DNA of 49,505 nt from JBBSOW01 sp038259365 (lineage in GTDB: Bacteria > Actinomycetota > Actinomycetes > Propionibacteriales > Propionibacteriaceae), in NCBI GenBank assembly GCA_038259365.1, contig JBBSOW010000014.1, positions 1-49,505 of the forward strand, written 5' to 3'. The notes under the pieces are model-generated. The model saw nothing but the letters and a program-made list of their open reading frames with translations, did no database searches and was not told where the DNA came from. A program made the position numbers and the translations under genes. Shown piece after piece: positions 34,302 through 42,809 of the stretch. Each line of letters begins with the position of its first letter. The stretch's first letter is position 1.

Positions 34302-34602
34302 GGGTTCTCCTGTCGGCGAGGTTTCGAGGTCCTGCCGAGACCCCTGACATTGCAGGGGGTTCACCCGGCGAGACGCCTTTGTCCTCGAAGGCGTGTGTTC
34401 GCTTCGTCGCTACAGGCGGCCTGGCTGGGGCGCACGGGGTGCGCCCTTCACAGTTGCGGGACAGCGCCGGATTTCCACCGGCTTCGCTGCAGTTCGACAC
34501 CAGCAGGCTAACCCACCGGCGGGGTTACGCGCGCGTTCGGCCACGTTGTTACTCGGGCAGGGCCAAGTCGCCGCGACGACCTCGCCTGCCAGACTTGGTG
34601 AC
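34302..34602. other. Divergent intergenic region of the B12 importer and AraC gene
   Basis: This 301-bp stretch holds the cobalamin riboswitch (minus strand) and, at its right end, CAGACT (34590-34595) seven bases before the AraC ATG. The promoter of the importer should lie between about 34530 and 34600, but no clear -10/-35 pair stands out. Confidence 0.6.
34390..34530 (-). ncRNA. Cobalamin riboswitch
   Basis: On the minus strand the leader contains 'GCCGGTGGAAATCCGGCGC' and 'TGTCCCGCAACTGTGA', the conserved core of the class I cobalamin riboswitch, followed by a hairpin (GGGCGCACCCCGTGCGCCC) and the B12-box part 'AGCCAGGCCGCC'. It lies 90-230 bases upstream of the binding-protein ATG. The limits given are approximate. 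A small hairpin at 34341-34358 (CCCCTG/CAGGGG), with no U-run, lies between it and the gene and may belong to the expression platform. Confidence 0.93.
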
Positions 34603-35469
34603 ATGAGGGAGTCGGAGGCGACAGTCCGCCAGAGCGGCAGCGCCGAGGTCCCCCTGCCACCGGGCGTGGCGGATCTGGTCCCCTACGAAATCACGGGGCC
34701 GCCGCGCATCCATCGCGGACTTCCGAGCGCGACCCTGACCCTCATCCTCGCCCTCGAAGAACCCCTCGAGACCGCGTGGCAGTCCGACGCTCAGATCTCT
34801 CGCCGCAGCCATAACTGGACCCTCCTTTCCAACCTGCACACCCAACCCGCCTACGTGGTGCAACCTCGACGGCAGGTGGGGGTCCAACTCGCGTTGCACC
34901 CCTTGGCCGCCCGCCGGATCCTCGGCTGCCCGGCCGCCGCCCTGACCGACGGCAGCTGCGAGGCGTCCCAGGTCGCGGGCGCCTGGTTGGCCGAGCTGCG
35001 CGAACGCGTCGAGGCCAACCCGACGCCGGGCCGACGAAGGCTCATCGACGAATCCATTTCCCGCGCCTGGGACGGCGCGGATCACGCGCCTCGAGTACGC
35101 GCCGAGGTCGTCCGCGCCTGGCGGCTCCTCGACGCCAGCGGCGGGCTCATCACGGTCCGGGCGATCGCGGCCGACGTCGGGCTGAGCGAGCGCCGGCTCG
35201 CCGCGCTGTTCGCTGCCGAGGTGGGCCGCAGCCCCAAAACGGTCGCCCAGCTCATCCGGTTTCAGCGGGCGGTCCGGATGATCAAGGCGACCTCCAGCCT
35301 GGCCGAGGTCGGCGCGTGTTGTGGCTTCAGCGATCAGTCCCACCTGGACCGGGCGTTTCGAGGGTTCGCCGGCTGCTCCCCGTCGAGCTGGGCGGCCGAG
35401 GAGGGCATCCCCCTGACGACAGGGTTTCCGATTCGTCCTAGCCAGTCCGGCAATCCTGGCGCAGAATGA
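34603..35469 (+). CDS. AraC-family transcriptional regulator
   Basis: A 288-residue regulator. The N-terminal 170 residues form a ligand-binding domain of unknown specificity. The C-terminal double helix-turn-helix is clear: 'ITVRAIAADVGLSERRLAALFAAEVGRSP' and 'LAEVGACCGFSDQSHLDRAFRGFAGCSPSSW'. ATG 34603 with CAGACT seven bases upstream suggests a leaderless transcript. It is divergent from the B12 importer, and four bases before a VOC gene that it may control. Confidence 0.88.
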   Translation: MRESEATVRQSGSAEVPLPPGVADLVPYEITGPPRIHRGLPSATLTLILALEEPLETAWQSDAQISRRSHNWTLLSNLHTQPAYVVQPRRQVGVQLALHPLAARRILGCPAAALTDGSCEASQVAGAWLAELRERVEANPTPGRRRLIDESISRAWDGADHAPRVRAEVVRAWRLLDASGGLITVRAIAADVGLSERRLAALFAAEVGRSPKTVAQLIRFQRAVRMIKATSSLAEVGACCGFSDQSHLDRAFRGFAGCSPSSWAAEEGIPLTTGFPIRPSQSGNPGAE

Positions 35470-35473
35470 GACC

Positions 35474-35884
35474 ATGAACAAGCTCACACCAGCACCCACC
35501 GTGTGGCCGACGCTGCGTTCGGCCGACGCCCCCGCCCTCATCGACTGGCTCGAATCCGTGCTCGGGTTCGAGCGAACCCTCGTCGTGGAAAACGACGGCC
35601 TCGTGGAACACGCCCAGCTCAGCTGGCCCGAGGGCGGCGGCGTCATGCTCGGCTCGGTGCGCGGGGGCGACTGGGACATCGAGCCCGGTCACTGCGGCAG
35701 CTACATCGTCACCGATCACGTCGACGAGATCTACGCGCGGGCTCAGGCCGCCGGGGCGAAGGTCGTCCAGTCCCTGTCCGAGGAAGATTACGGCAACCGC
35801 GACTTCACCGTCGCGGACCCGGACGGCAATCTGTGGAACCTCGGGCACTACCGGGGCGAACCCTGCACAACTGAGGCTGCATAG
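35474..35884 (+). CDS. VOC (glyoxalase/bleomycin resistance) superfamily protein
   Basis: A 136-residue protein with paired beta-alpha-beta-beta-beta units: 'WPTLRSADAPALIDWLESVLGFE', 'VMLGSVRG', 'DEIYARAQAAGAKVVQSLSEEDYGNRDFTVADPDGNLWNLG'. The terminal 'DPDGNLW' is the usual VOC ending. Metal ligands cannot be assigned with certainty. It starts four bases after the AraC stop and is surely co-transcribed with it. Substrate unknown; an antibiotic-binding or small-molecule role is typical. Confidence 0.88.
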   Translation: MNKLTPAPTVWPTLRSADAPALIDWLESVLGFERTLVVENDGLVEHAQLSWPEGGGVMLGSVRGGDWDIEPGHCGSYIVTDHVDEIYARAQAAGAKVVQSLSEEDYGNRDFTVADPDGNLWNLGHYRGEPCTTEAA

Positions 35885-35906
35885 GAAGAAGGGAAAGGGG
35901 AGCCCG

Positions 35907-36704
35907 ATGGAGGATACCGAGGGCGCGGCGTCGTTTCGGACGAGCGGGGACGCCTACGACGCCTTCATGGGTCGCTATTCGCGCCCGTTGGCCGACGCCT
36001 TCGCGGAGTTGGCGGGAGTAAGAAGCGGCATGGCGGTCTTGGACCTGGGGTGCGGACCGGGTGCGTTGACCGGCGTACTGGCCGAACGGGTTGGCGCCGC
36101 CTCGGTTTCGGCGTGCGACCCCTCGCCGCCGTTCGTGGCGGAATGCGCCGCCCGCCATCCCGGTGTCGCGGTTCGCCGGGGCAGCGCGGAGGCGATTCCG
36201 TTCGAGTCAGACACCTTCGATGCCGTCTTGACGCAGTTGGTGCTGCATTTCGTCGGTGACCCAGAACTGGCCGCGCGCGAGTGTCACCGGGTGCTGCGGC
36301 CCGGCGGGACGCTAGCGGCCTGTGTGTGGGATTCCGCCGAGGGGATGGACATGCTGCGGCACTTCTGGCAGGCGGCGTTCACGCTGAACCAGGACATACC
36401 CGCCGAATCGACCTCGCTGCACTTTGGACGGGCGGGAGAGCTCACCGAACTCTTCGAGGGGGCTGGCTTCGTCGACATCCTTGAGACCACGCTGTCGGTG
36501 GAATCGACGTACGCGGACTTCGATGATCTCTGGTCGGGTTTCCTGGCCGGGATCGGCCCGGCGGGCGTTTTCTGCCAAAGCCTGGCAAGGGACCCCCGAG
36601 CAGAACTGCGCCGCGAGCTGTTCCGACGACTCGGCTCGCCCACCGAACCCTTCGCGTTGGGCGGCGTCGCTCGCAGCGCGTCCGGGCGATCGGTCCGGGC
36701 CTAG
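35907..36704 (+). CDS. Class I SAM-dependent methyltransferase
   Basis: A 265-residue methyltransferase of the Methyltransf_11 type. Motif I is 'AVLDLGCGPGALTGVLAE' (about 38-55), acidic motif II is 'SACDPSP', and 'AVLTQLVLHFVGDPELAARECHRVLRPGGTLAACVWD' gives motifs III-IV. An 'AGGGGAG' site precedes the ATG. It follows the VOC gene by 22 bases, so it is probably the third gene of the same transcript. Substrate unknown. Confidence 0.9.
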   Translation: MEDTEGAASFRTSGDAYDAFMGRYSRPLADAFAELAGVRSGMAVLDLGCGPGALTGVLAERVGAASVSACDPSPPFVAECAARHPGVAVRRGSAEAIPFESDTFDAVLTQLVLHFVGDPELAARECHRVLRPGGTLAACVWDSAEGMDMLRHFWQAAFTLNQDIPAESTSLHFGRAGELTELFEGAGFVDILETTLSVESTYADFDDLWSGFLAGIGPAGVFCQSLARDPRAELRRELFRRLGSPTEPFALGGVARSASGRSVRA

Positions 36705-36833
36705 GGCTTTCAGGGATGGGTCGATAGTCTGCCAACAGATGCACCCGCCGCCCTTTGCCCCCGCTCAGCGGGCCCGGCAGAGGGCGCGCCGTCGGTCGTT
36801 CATCGACCAAGCTGTCGTAGGCTGAGCAGCGAC

Positions 36834-38090
36834 ATGTCGCATCACCATCGGCTGGCGCCCGGCCGCGGGGCCTCCAGCCACGGCTGGGACCGCACCCCGG
36901 TTCCTGCGGTGCTGTGGTGGGGAGTCCACCTGCTCATCGCGGCCCTGCTCGTCCTCACCGTCCTGCGCAGCAGCGTCCCCCAGCTCCCGGGTTGGCCGTG
37001 GGTCGTTCTTTGTGCCGGCGTCGTCGCCGTGGTCTACGCGGTCGGTCCGCTCAAGATCGAGGGGGCCAATTCACCACGAGCCACCGGGGCCTGGCTCGCC
37101 GTCCTCATGGCCGCATGGGTCGTCTTTCTCGCGCTCAGCGCCGACGCCATCTACCTGGCGTTTCCGTGGTTCTTTCTGCTGCTTCACCTGCTTCCCCGGA
37201 CGGCCGGGCTCATCAGCGTGGGCGTCGTCACCGCCGCCGCCGTGGCGGGATTCGCCTGGCACCAGCAAGCGTTCACCGCGGCCATGCTGATCGGCCCGGC
37301 ACTCGGGGCGGCCGTCGCGATCGCGACGGTCTTCGGCTATCAAGCCCTGCAGGCCGAATCGGAACAGCGCCGCCGCCTCATCCTCGAGCTCGACCGCACC
37401 CGATCCGAGCTGGCAGCAGTCGAACACCAGGCGGGCGTGCTGAACGAGCGGGAGCGGTTGGCGCGCGAGATCCACGACACCTTGGCGCAGGGGTTCTCCA
37501 GCATCCAGCTACTCCTGCGGGCCGCGACCCGCTCGCTGGATCCCCAGCGCGAGGTGAACACTGCCCGGGCCAGCGATCTCGTCGAACGGGCTCGCTTCGA
37601 GGCCCAAGAGAATCTCACCGAAGCCCGGCGCCTCGTTCGGGCCCTAGCGCCCGGCGCGCTCCAGGAGTCCACGTTGACGGCGGCGCTGGAGCGGTTGTGC
37701 GAAACGACCTCTTCCCGCACCGGGGTTCGGGCGTTGTTTCACGAGGTAGGCCCCACGGTGTCGCTGGCGACCCCGTTCGAGGTGGCTTTGCTCCGCATCG
37801 CCCAGGCTGCGCTCGCCAACACCACCCAGCACGGCCGCGCCACCCGGGCCGATGTCACCCTGACCAGCATGGAGACCGCTGTGACCCTCGACATCGTCGA
37901 CGATGGGATCGGCTTCGACCCCCAAGCCCTGACCGAGGCCGGAAACGTTCCCGGACGGGGGGGTTTCGGCCTGCGTTCCATGACCTCTCGCGCGGCCGAG
38001 CTCAACGGCGTGCTGACCGTTGAATCCCGACCCGGTGGCGGCACCGCGGTGTCGGTGAGCTTCGCCCAAGCGGCCGCCCCGACGCCATGA
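36834..38090 (+). CDS. Sensor histidine kinase, NarL/DesK type
   Basis: A 418-residue kinase with five or six helices in the first 185 residues and no sizable extracytoplasmic loop, suggesting it senses the membrane or an intramembrane signal. A short coiled coil leads to the HisKA_3 motif 'LAREIHDTLAQGFSSIQ', with phospho-His214. The ATPase domain has 'ANTTQHGRATRADV' and 'DDGIGFDP'. The TGA overlaps the ATG of its response regulator. Upstream, TAGGCT lies ten bases before the ATG, and there is a small GGTCG/CGACC hairpin at 36794-36808. Confidence 0.92.
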   Translation: MSHHHRLAPGRGASSHGWDRTPVPAVLWWGVHLLIAALLVLTVLRSSVPQLPGWPWVVLCAGVVAVVYAVGPLKIEGANSPRATGAWLAVLMAAWVVFLALSADAIYLAFPWFFLLLHLLPRTAGLISVGVVTAAAVAGFAWHQQAFTAAMLIGPALGAAVAIATVFGYQALQAESEQRRRLILELDRTRSELAAVEHQAGVLNERERLAREIHDTLAQGFSSIQLLLRAATRSLDPQREVNTARASDLVERARFEAQENLTEARRLVRALAPGALQESTLTAALERLCETTSSRTGVRALFHEVGPTVSLATPFEVALLRIAQAALANTTQHGRATRADVTLTSMETAVTLDIVDDGIGFDPQALTEAGNVPGRGGFGLRSMTSRAAELNGVLTVESRPGGGTAVSVSFAQAAAPTP

Positions 38091-38728
38091 CGACGATCCG
38101 CTTGCTGCTGGCCGACGACCACCCGGTCGTCCGGGCGGGCCTGCGAGCGGTGCTCGAATCCGAGCCCGACATCGTCGTGGTCGACGACGTCCCCACCGCC
38201 GAGGCCGCCATCGAGCGCGCCGAGCTTGGCGGCGTCGACGTGATCTTGATGGACTTGCAGTTCGGAAAGGGCCTGGGCGGCACCGCGGCCACCCAACGGA
38301 TCGCCAATGCCGCCGATCCGGCGCCGCGAGTCATCGTGCTGACCACCTACGACAACGAGGCCGACATCCTCGCCGCCGTCGAGGCGGGGGCCAGCGGCTA
38401 CCTCCTCAAGGACGCGCCGCCCGAGGAGCTGATCGCCGCCGTTCGCGCCGCCGCGGCCGGACGATCGGCCCTGGCGCCGGCCATCACCGGTCGGCTGATG
38501 GACCGGCTGCGTACCCCCACCACGACCCTCAGCGGACGGGAGGCCGAAGTCCTGGCCCTGGTGGCCGACGGGCTATCGAATCAGCAGGTCGCTCAACGGC
38601 TCTTCGTCTCCCAGGCCACGATCAAATCCCACCTGGTGCACATCTTCGACAAGCTCGACGCCGACTCCCGCACCGCCGCCGTGGCCATTGCCCGCAACCG
38701 CGGGCTCATTCGCCGCCCACCCGGGTGA
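38087..38728 (+). CDS. LuxR/NarL-type response regulator
   Basis: A 213-residue regulator. The receiver domain has 'LADDHPVVRAGL', phospho-acceptor Asp56 in 'VILMDLQFG' and Lys in 'YLLKDAPPEEL'. The C-terminal GerE-type helix-turn-helix reads 'LSGREAEVLALVADGLSNQQVAQRLFVSQATIKSHLVHIFDKL'. Coupled to the kinase gene by an ATGA overlap. It converges on the tricarboxylate transporter operon, 41 bases away. Confidence 0.94.
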   Translation: MTTIRLLLADDHPVVRAGLRAVLESEPDIVVVDDVPTAEAAIERAELGGVDVILMDLQFGKGLGGTAATQRIANAADPAPRVIVLTTYDNEADILAAVEAGASGYLLKDAPPEELIAAVRAAAAGRSALAPAITGRLMDRLRTPTTTLSGREAEVLALVADGLSNQQVAQRLFVSQATIKSHLVHIFDKLDADSRTAAVAIARNRGLIRRPPG

Positions 38729-38769
38729 GGCGACCCACCAGCGCCACCGCGGGCAAGGAAGATTTGCGC

Positions 38770-40281
38770 TCAGTTGGCCGCGCGCTGGGAGATCCGGCGC
38801 GCCCGAACCCGGACCAGCGCCGTTCCGACGAGGCCGAGGATGAGGACCGCGTAGAGCGTCGCCGAGAACGGGCTGGTGATGAGCACACTCGCATCGCCCT
38901 CGCTGATCTTCAGCGCCTGGCGGAACTTCTCCTCCGCCAGCGGGCCGAGCACCACCGCGATCAGCACCGGGGCCAGCGGGATGTCGAAGCGCCGCATCAG
39001 CCAACCCAGCACGCCGATGCCGAGCACGAGGATGAGGTCGACGACCGTCGAACTGGTCGCCCACACCCCGAGCATGCAGAACACGGCAATGCCGGAGTAG
39101 AGGTACGGTTTGGGAATCTGCAGCAGCTTGGCCCACAGCGGGGCGAAGAACAGGTTCAACACCACGAGGATGACCGAGCCGATCAGCAGGCTGGCCAACA
39201 GCGTCCACACCAGATCGCTTTCGCCCTCGAACAGTAGGGGTCCGGGCTGGAGCCCGTACTGCTGGAACGCGGCGAGGAGGATCGCGGCGGTGGCGGACAC
39301 GGGCAGACCCAGCGCCAACAGCGCACCCATCGCGGTACCGGCCGTCGCGCTGGCCGCCGCTTCGGGGGCCGCGACGCCCTGAATTGCCCCCTTGCCGAAC
39401 ATCTTCCTACCACTGCGCCCGTCGATGGAACGTTCGGTGCCGTAGGCCAAGAAGGTGGGGATCTCGGCCCCGCCTGCGGGGATGACGCCGAACGGCAGCC
39501 CGATGGCAGTGCCGCGCAGCCACGCCGGTATCGCCAGCCGTAGCTCCGCGCGGCTGAGCCACGGACGGCCAGCGGAGATCGCCTGAGCGTTGCCCTTGCG
39601 GCCCACCTTGCTGGCGACATCGAGGACCTCGCCCAGGGCCAGCAGGCCGACGGTGATGACGACGATGCTGATGCCGTCGAATAGCTGTGGAATGCCGAGG
39701 GTGAACCGGGTGGCACCGGAGATGGATTCCACCCCGACCATGGCGAACGTCAGCCCGATGGCGATGGCGGCGAATCCGCGGATGATGGATTCGGCGACGA
39801 TTGCCGAAGTCGCCACGAAGGCGAACACCGCGATGGCGAAGTAGTCCCCAGGCCCCAGTAACAGGGCGAACTTGACCAGCAGCGTGGAAGAGAAGACCAC
39901 GACCAAGGTGGCGATCACTCCACCGAGGAAGGCGCCGATGGCCGCGGTCGCGAGGGCTTGTGGGGCTCTGCCGCTGAGGGCCATCTTGTGACCCTCGAAC
40001 GTCGTGGCGATCGCCGCCGAGGTGCCCGGGGTGTTCAGCAGGATCGCCGAGGTGGAATCGCCGAACATGCCGCCGAAGTAGACCCCGGCGAACATGATGA
40101 GGGCCGAGGTGGGGTCGAGGGCGAAGGTGATGGGCAGCAGCAGCGCCACCGCCATGGCCGATCCCAGTCCCGGGAGCACGCCGACGGCGGTGCCCAACAG
40201 AGCGCCGATGACGACCCAGAGCAGATTGAGCGGGGTGATGGCGGCGCCGAGCCCCTGGAGGAGAAGGTCGAGGTTTTCCAT
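38770..40281 (-). CDS. tctA: Tripartite tricarboxylate transporter, large permease subunit TctA
   Basis: A 503-residue permease with about 12 helices. The TctA motifs are intact: 'GVLPGLGSAMAVALLLP', 'MFAGVYFGGMFGDSTSAILLNTPGTSAA', 'PFGVIPAGGAEIPTFLAYGTER' and 'GVAAPEAAASATAGTAMGALLALGLPVS'. The ATG shares one base with the tctB TGA (TGATG), so translation is coupled. Acts with TctB and a TctC-type receptor to import carboxylates such as citrate. Confidence 0.95.
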   Translation of the reverse strand: MENLDLLLQGLGAAITPLNLLWVVIGALLGTAVGVLPGLGSAMAVALLLPITFALDPTSALIMFAGVYFGGMFGDSTSAILLNTPGTSAAIATTFEGHKMALSGRAPQALATAAIGAFLGGVIATLVVVFSSTLLVKFALLLGPGDYFAIAVFAFVATSAIVAESIIRGFAAIAIGLTFAMVGVESISGATRFTLGIPQLFDGISIVVITVGLLALGEVLDVASKVGRKGNAQAISAGRPWLSRAELRLAIPAWLRGTAIGLPFGVIPAGGAEIPTFLAYGTERSIDGRSGRKMFGKGAIQGVAAPEAAASATAGTAMGALLALGLPVSATAAILLAAFQQYGLQPGPLLFEGESDLVWTLLASLLIGSVILVVLNLFFAPLWAKLLQIPKPYLYSGIAVFCMLGVWATSSTVVDLILVLGIGVLGWLMRRFDIPLAPVLIAVVLGPLAEEKFRQALKISEGDASVLITSPFSATLYAVLILGLVGTALVRVRARRISQRAAN

Positions 40282-40925
40282 CAGAACACCCCGCTCAAGA
40301 TCCCGGCCGGCAAGGTGAGGCCGAGCCCACCGCCAAAGCCCAGTTGCACGACCGAGGAGATAGCCAGGCCGGCGGCCAAGAGGCTGGGCAGTTTTCGCTC
40401 CCCCATGGCGAATCCGATTCCGACGAACAACAGGGCCGCCGAGATGAGCCAACCCAGCGGCTGCAGGATCAGCACGAACACGGCCACGCAACCGACGGCG
40501 CCGATGACTGCCTTGGCGTTGATCGGATCGTCGGTTGCCGCCGCCTCATCAGGCTGTTCCTCGCCGTCGGCGCCTGGCGCCCCTTCGTCGTCCTCGGTGG
40601 CTAGCTCATCACGGGCGGCCGGGCTCATATCGCCCTTCATCGACGCTTTCACCGGCAGGAAGACGGCCACCAGCTGAGCGACCAGCAGGACTCCGGTGAG
40701 GACGGCGACGATGATGGGGAACACCAGTGGCCCCGGCGCGGTCGCGCCCGAGGGGATCTCCATGGTGAAGATCCCCGCCAGCAGGAAGATCAACAACCCG
40801 GCCAAGATGGCGGCGGTGACGATCCCCGGCAAGTGCTGGGAAGGGTGCCCCGGGTGGTCGGTCGAGTCCTCGGTGCCGCCCGCCTTCGCCTCGGCGGCTG
40901 GCTCGGGTCCGGTGGGGGCGTTCAT
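40281..40925 (-). CDS. tctB: Tripartite tricarboxylate transporter, small permease subunit TctB
   Basis: A 214-residue membrane protein, longer than the usual 150 or so. Helices lie near 30-48, 57-77, 137-156 and 161-180 plus 190-210. Between the second and third helices there is an acidic insert ('ELATEDDEGAPGADGEEQPDEAAATDD' region) of about 40 residues. The ATG overlaps the tctC TGA. The frame extends upstream into tctC but ATG 40925 fits the family. Confidence 0.85.
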   Translation of the reverse strand: MNAPTGPEPAAEAKAGGTEDSTDHPGHPSQHLPGIVTAAILAGLLIFLLAGIFTMEIPSGATAPGPLVFPIIVAVLTGVLLVAQLVAVFLPVKASMKGDMSPAARDELATEDDEGAPGADGEEQPDEAAATDDPINAKAVIGAVGCVAVFVLILQPLGWLISAALLFVGIGFAMGERKLPSLLAAGLAISSVVQLGFGGGLGLTLPAGILSGVF

Positions 40926-41902
40926 TTCAGCCCCAGTTCTGAGAGCAGGTCCTGCACGGTGGCCTCGTCGGTCTCGAGGGAGGATTTGAACTCCGCTCCG
41001 GTGGAGTAGGAATCGGCCCATTGGTTACGCTCCAGCGCTTCGCGCCAGGGTTCGCTACCCTGCATCTCGTCCAAGATGTCGATCAGGGTCGCTTCCTGCG
41101 ACTCCTCCAACCCGGGAGGGGCCAGCACGCCGCGCCAGTTGGGCAGCGTCGCGTTGGAGTACCCCAACTCCTCGAACGTGGGGATATCCACCCCGGGCAG
41201 GCGTTCCGGGGCGGACAGTCCGAGCGCCCTGAGCTGGCCGGAATCGATCTGGGAGGAGAACTCGCCGTACCCGCTGATTCCGGCCTGGACGGTGTTGGAC
41301 AGGAGCGAGGCCAAGGCCTGCCCGCCCCCGGCGTAGGCGATGTAGTTGACGTCGGCCGGCGTGATACCGGACGACTTCGCCAGCAGACCCGCCACGAGTT
41401 GGTCGGTCCCGCCGAGCGAGCCGCCGCCGATCGCGGTGCCTTCGGGGTCGGCCTTCCAGTCCTTGACAAAATCGTCGAGGTTCTCGTACGGCGAGGCCTC
41501 CGGGACGACGAGCACCTCGTAGTCCTCGGTGAGCCGGGCCAACGGGCTGACGTCTTCGAAGGTGGTCTGGGAATCGTTGAGTTGGACGGCCCCGGTCATC
41601 ACCAGGCCGGTGATCATGATCGTCTGCCCGTCTCCGGCCCGATCGGCGAGCGCCGCCAGCCCAATCGTGCCGCCCGCTCCGGGGATGTTGACCACCTGCA
41701 CGTTGTTGACGATGCCCTCCGAGCGCAGCGTCTGCTGCATCGTGCGGGCGAGCGTGTCCCAGCCGCCGCCGGGCGAGGCCGGCGCGATGATGGTCAGCGA
41801 GGACCTCGCGCCGCCCGCGGTGTTGGCGCTCCCGGCCTGGTAGGCCGCGGCACCGGTGAGCAGCGCGACGAGCACGCCGACGACGATGGGGGTCACCTTC
41901 AT
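40922..41902 (-). CDS. tctC: Tripartite tricarboxylate transporter substrate-binding protein TctC
   Basis: A 326-residue periplasmic-type receptor of the Bug/TctC family. A hydrophobic N terminus ('VVGVLVALLTGAAAYQAG') serves as signal or anchor. The mature part has 'LTIIAPASPGGGWDTLARTMQQ', 'VVNIPGAGGTIGLAAL' and 'GGGSLGGTDQLVAGLLA'. ATG 41902 has GGAG about nine bases upstream. It heads the tctC-tctB-tctA operon. The ligand is likely a di- or tricarboxylate. Confidence 0.92.
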   Translation of the reverse strand: MKVTPIVVGVLVALLTGAAAYQAGSANTAGGARSSLTIIAPASPGGGWDTLARTMQQTLRSEGIVNNVQVVNIPGAGGTIGLAALADRAGDGQTIMITGLVMTGAVQLNDSQTTFEDVSPLARLTEDYEVLVVPEASPYENLDDFVKDWKADPEGTAIGGGSLGGTDQLVAGLLAKSSGITPADVNYIAYAGGGQALASLLSNTVQAGISGYGEFSSQIDSGQLRALGLSAPERLPGVDIPTFEELGYSNATLPNWRGVLAPPGLEESQEATLIDILDEMQGSEPWREALERNQWADSYSTGAEFKSSLETDEATVQDLLSELGLK

Positions 41903-42012
41903 GCGCGAGACTCCGTTCCGGCCAGAACTTCAGCGTCCGAGTAAGCGAAGCGTAACCCCGTCAGCGACGGTTTGGATAGCCCCCAGCGAGGCTCTACGGG
42001 CCATAGATTCGG

Positions 42013-42086
<74 letters not shown>

Positions 42087-42093
42087 GGGCGCG

Positions 42094-42111
42094 CAGCCAG
42101 CGTACTGGCTG
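42094..42111. other. Perfect 7-bp hairpin upstream of tRNA-Val
   Basis: CAGCCAG-CGTA-CTGGCTG lies eight bases before the tRNA 5' end. On the minus strand it also contains TACGCT, a possible -10 twelve bases before the tRNA. It could be a processing or promoter element. Confidence 0.45.
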
Positions 42112-42157
42112 GGCGGGACCGCGTCGAAACTAGGTGGACTCCCTACCCGGCGGGTCT

Positions 42158-42163
42158 TAGGCT
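42158..42163 (+). promoter_or_regulatory. Candidate -10 box for leaderless GNAT gene
   Basis: TAGGCT, then exactly seven bases, then GTG 42171. No ribosome site is present, so the gene is probably translated from a leaderless mRNA. Confidence 0.5.
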
Positions 42164-42170
42164 CACCGGC

Positions 42171-42800
42171 GTGACCATTCCCCCACGTTCTTCCGCACAC
42201 GATCTCGTCCCCGCTTCGCCTACCAGCGAGGCGGCCGCCTACACGATCCGCCCCATCCGCGGCGACGAATGGCGTGCGGTGCGGGACTTGCGATTGGCTT
42301 CGTTACGAGACGAGATCGCCCACCTCGCGTTTTTCGAGACGCACGCCGACGCGCTGGCGCGGCCGGACTCGTTCTGGCAAGAGCGTGCCCTGGGGGCATC
42401 GATGAGCTCTGGACCCGACGCGACCGTTCGACAGTTCGTGGCCGTGGGCGCCGACGGCGCGTTCGTCGGCACCGCCGTCGCGCTCCTCGAACGGGTCGGC
42501 GCTGCGGACGTCTTCGGCCAAGAGATCACTCGGCCCGCCGGGCAGCTCGTCGGCGTCTACGTGGCACCGCCTCATCGGGGGCGGGGGTTGATCGAAAGAC
42601 TCACCGAGGAGTGCTTCGCGTGGATTCGCGAGCGCGACCTGTCCGTGGCCCGGTTGTTCGTCCACGCCGAGAACGGGCGCGCTCAGCGCGTGTACGAGCG
42701 CCTCGGATTCACCGCCGCGGGCGTGAGCTTCACCGGTCCGCTGGGCTGCGAGTTGGAGATGGAGCGTCGGCTCCCTTCTGTGGCGAGCCCGACCGGATAG
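42171..42800 (+). CDS. GNAT-family N-acetyltransferase
   Basis: A 209-residue GNAT protein. After a polar N-terminal extension of about 23 residues, the fold begins at 'YTIRPIRGDEWRAVRDLRL'. The acetyl-CoA site is 'LVGVYVAPPHRGRGLIERLTEECF' and the family's terminal 'RVYERLGFTAAG' follows. The substrate cannot be inferred. Start is GTG 42171 with a leaderless-type -10. It converges on ahpE with nine bases between the stops. Confidence 0.9.
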   Translation: MTIPPRSSAHDLVPASPTSEAAAYTIRPIRGDEWRAVRDLRLASLRDEIAHLAFFETHADALARPDSFWQERALGASMSSGPDATVRQFVAVGADGAFVGTAVALLERVGAADVFGQEITRPAGQLVGVYVAPPHRGRGLIERLTEECFAWIRERDLSVARLFVHAENGRAQRVYERLGFTAAGVSFTGPLGCELEMERRLPSVASPTG

Positions 42801-42809
42801 CCGTGAACC

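Noticed and set aside
34341..34358. Intrinsic terminator after the cobalamin riboswitch
   Set aside because: The CCCCTG/CAGGGG hairpin is short and no U-run follows, so it cannot be called a terminator; translational control is equally possible.
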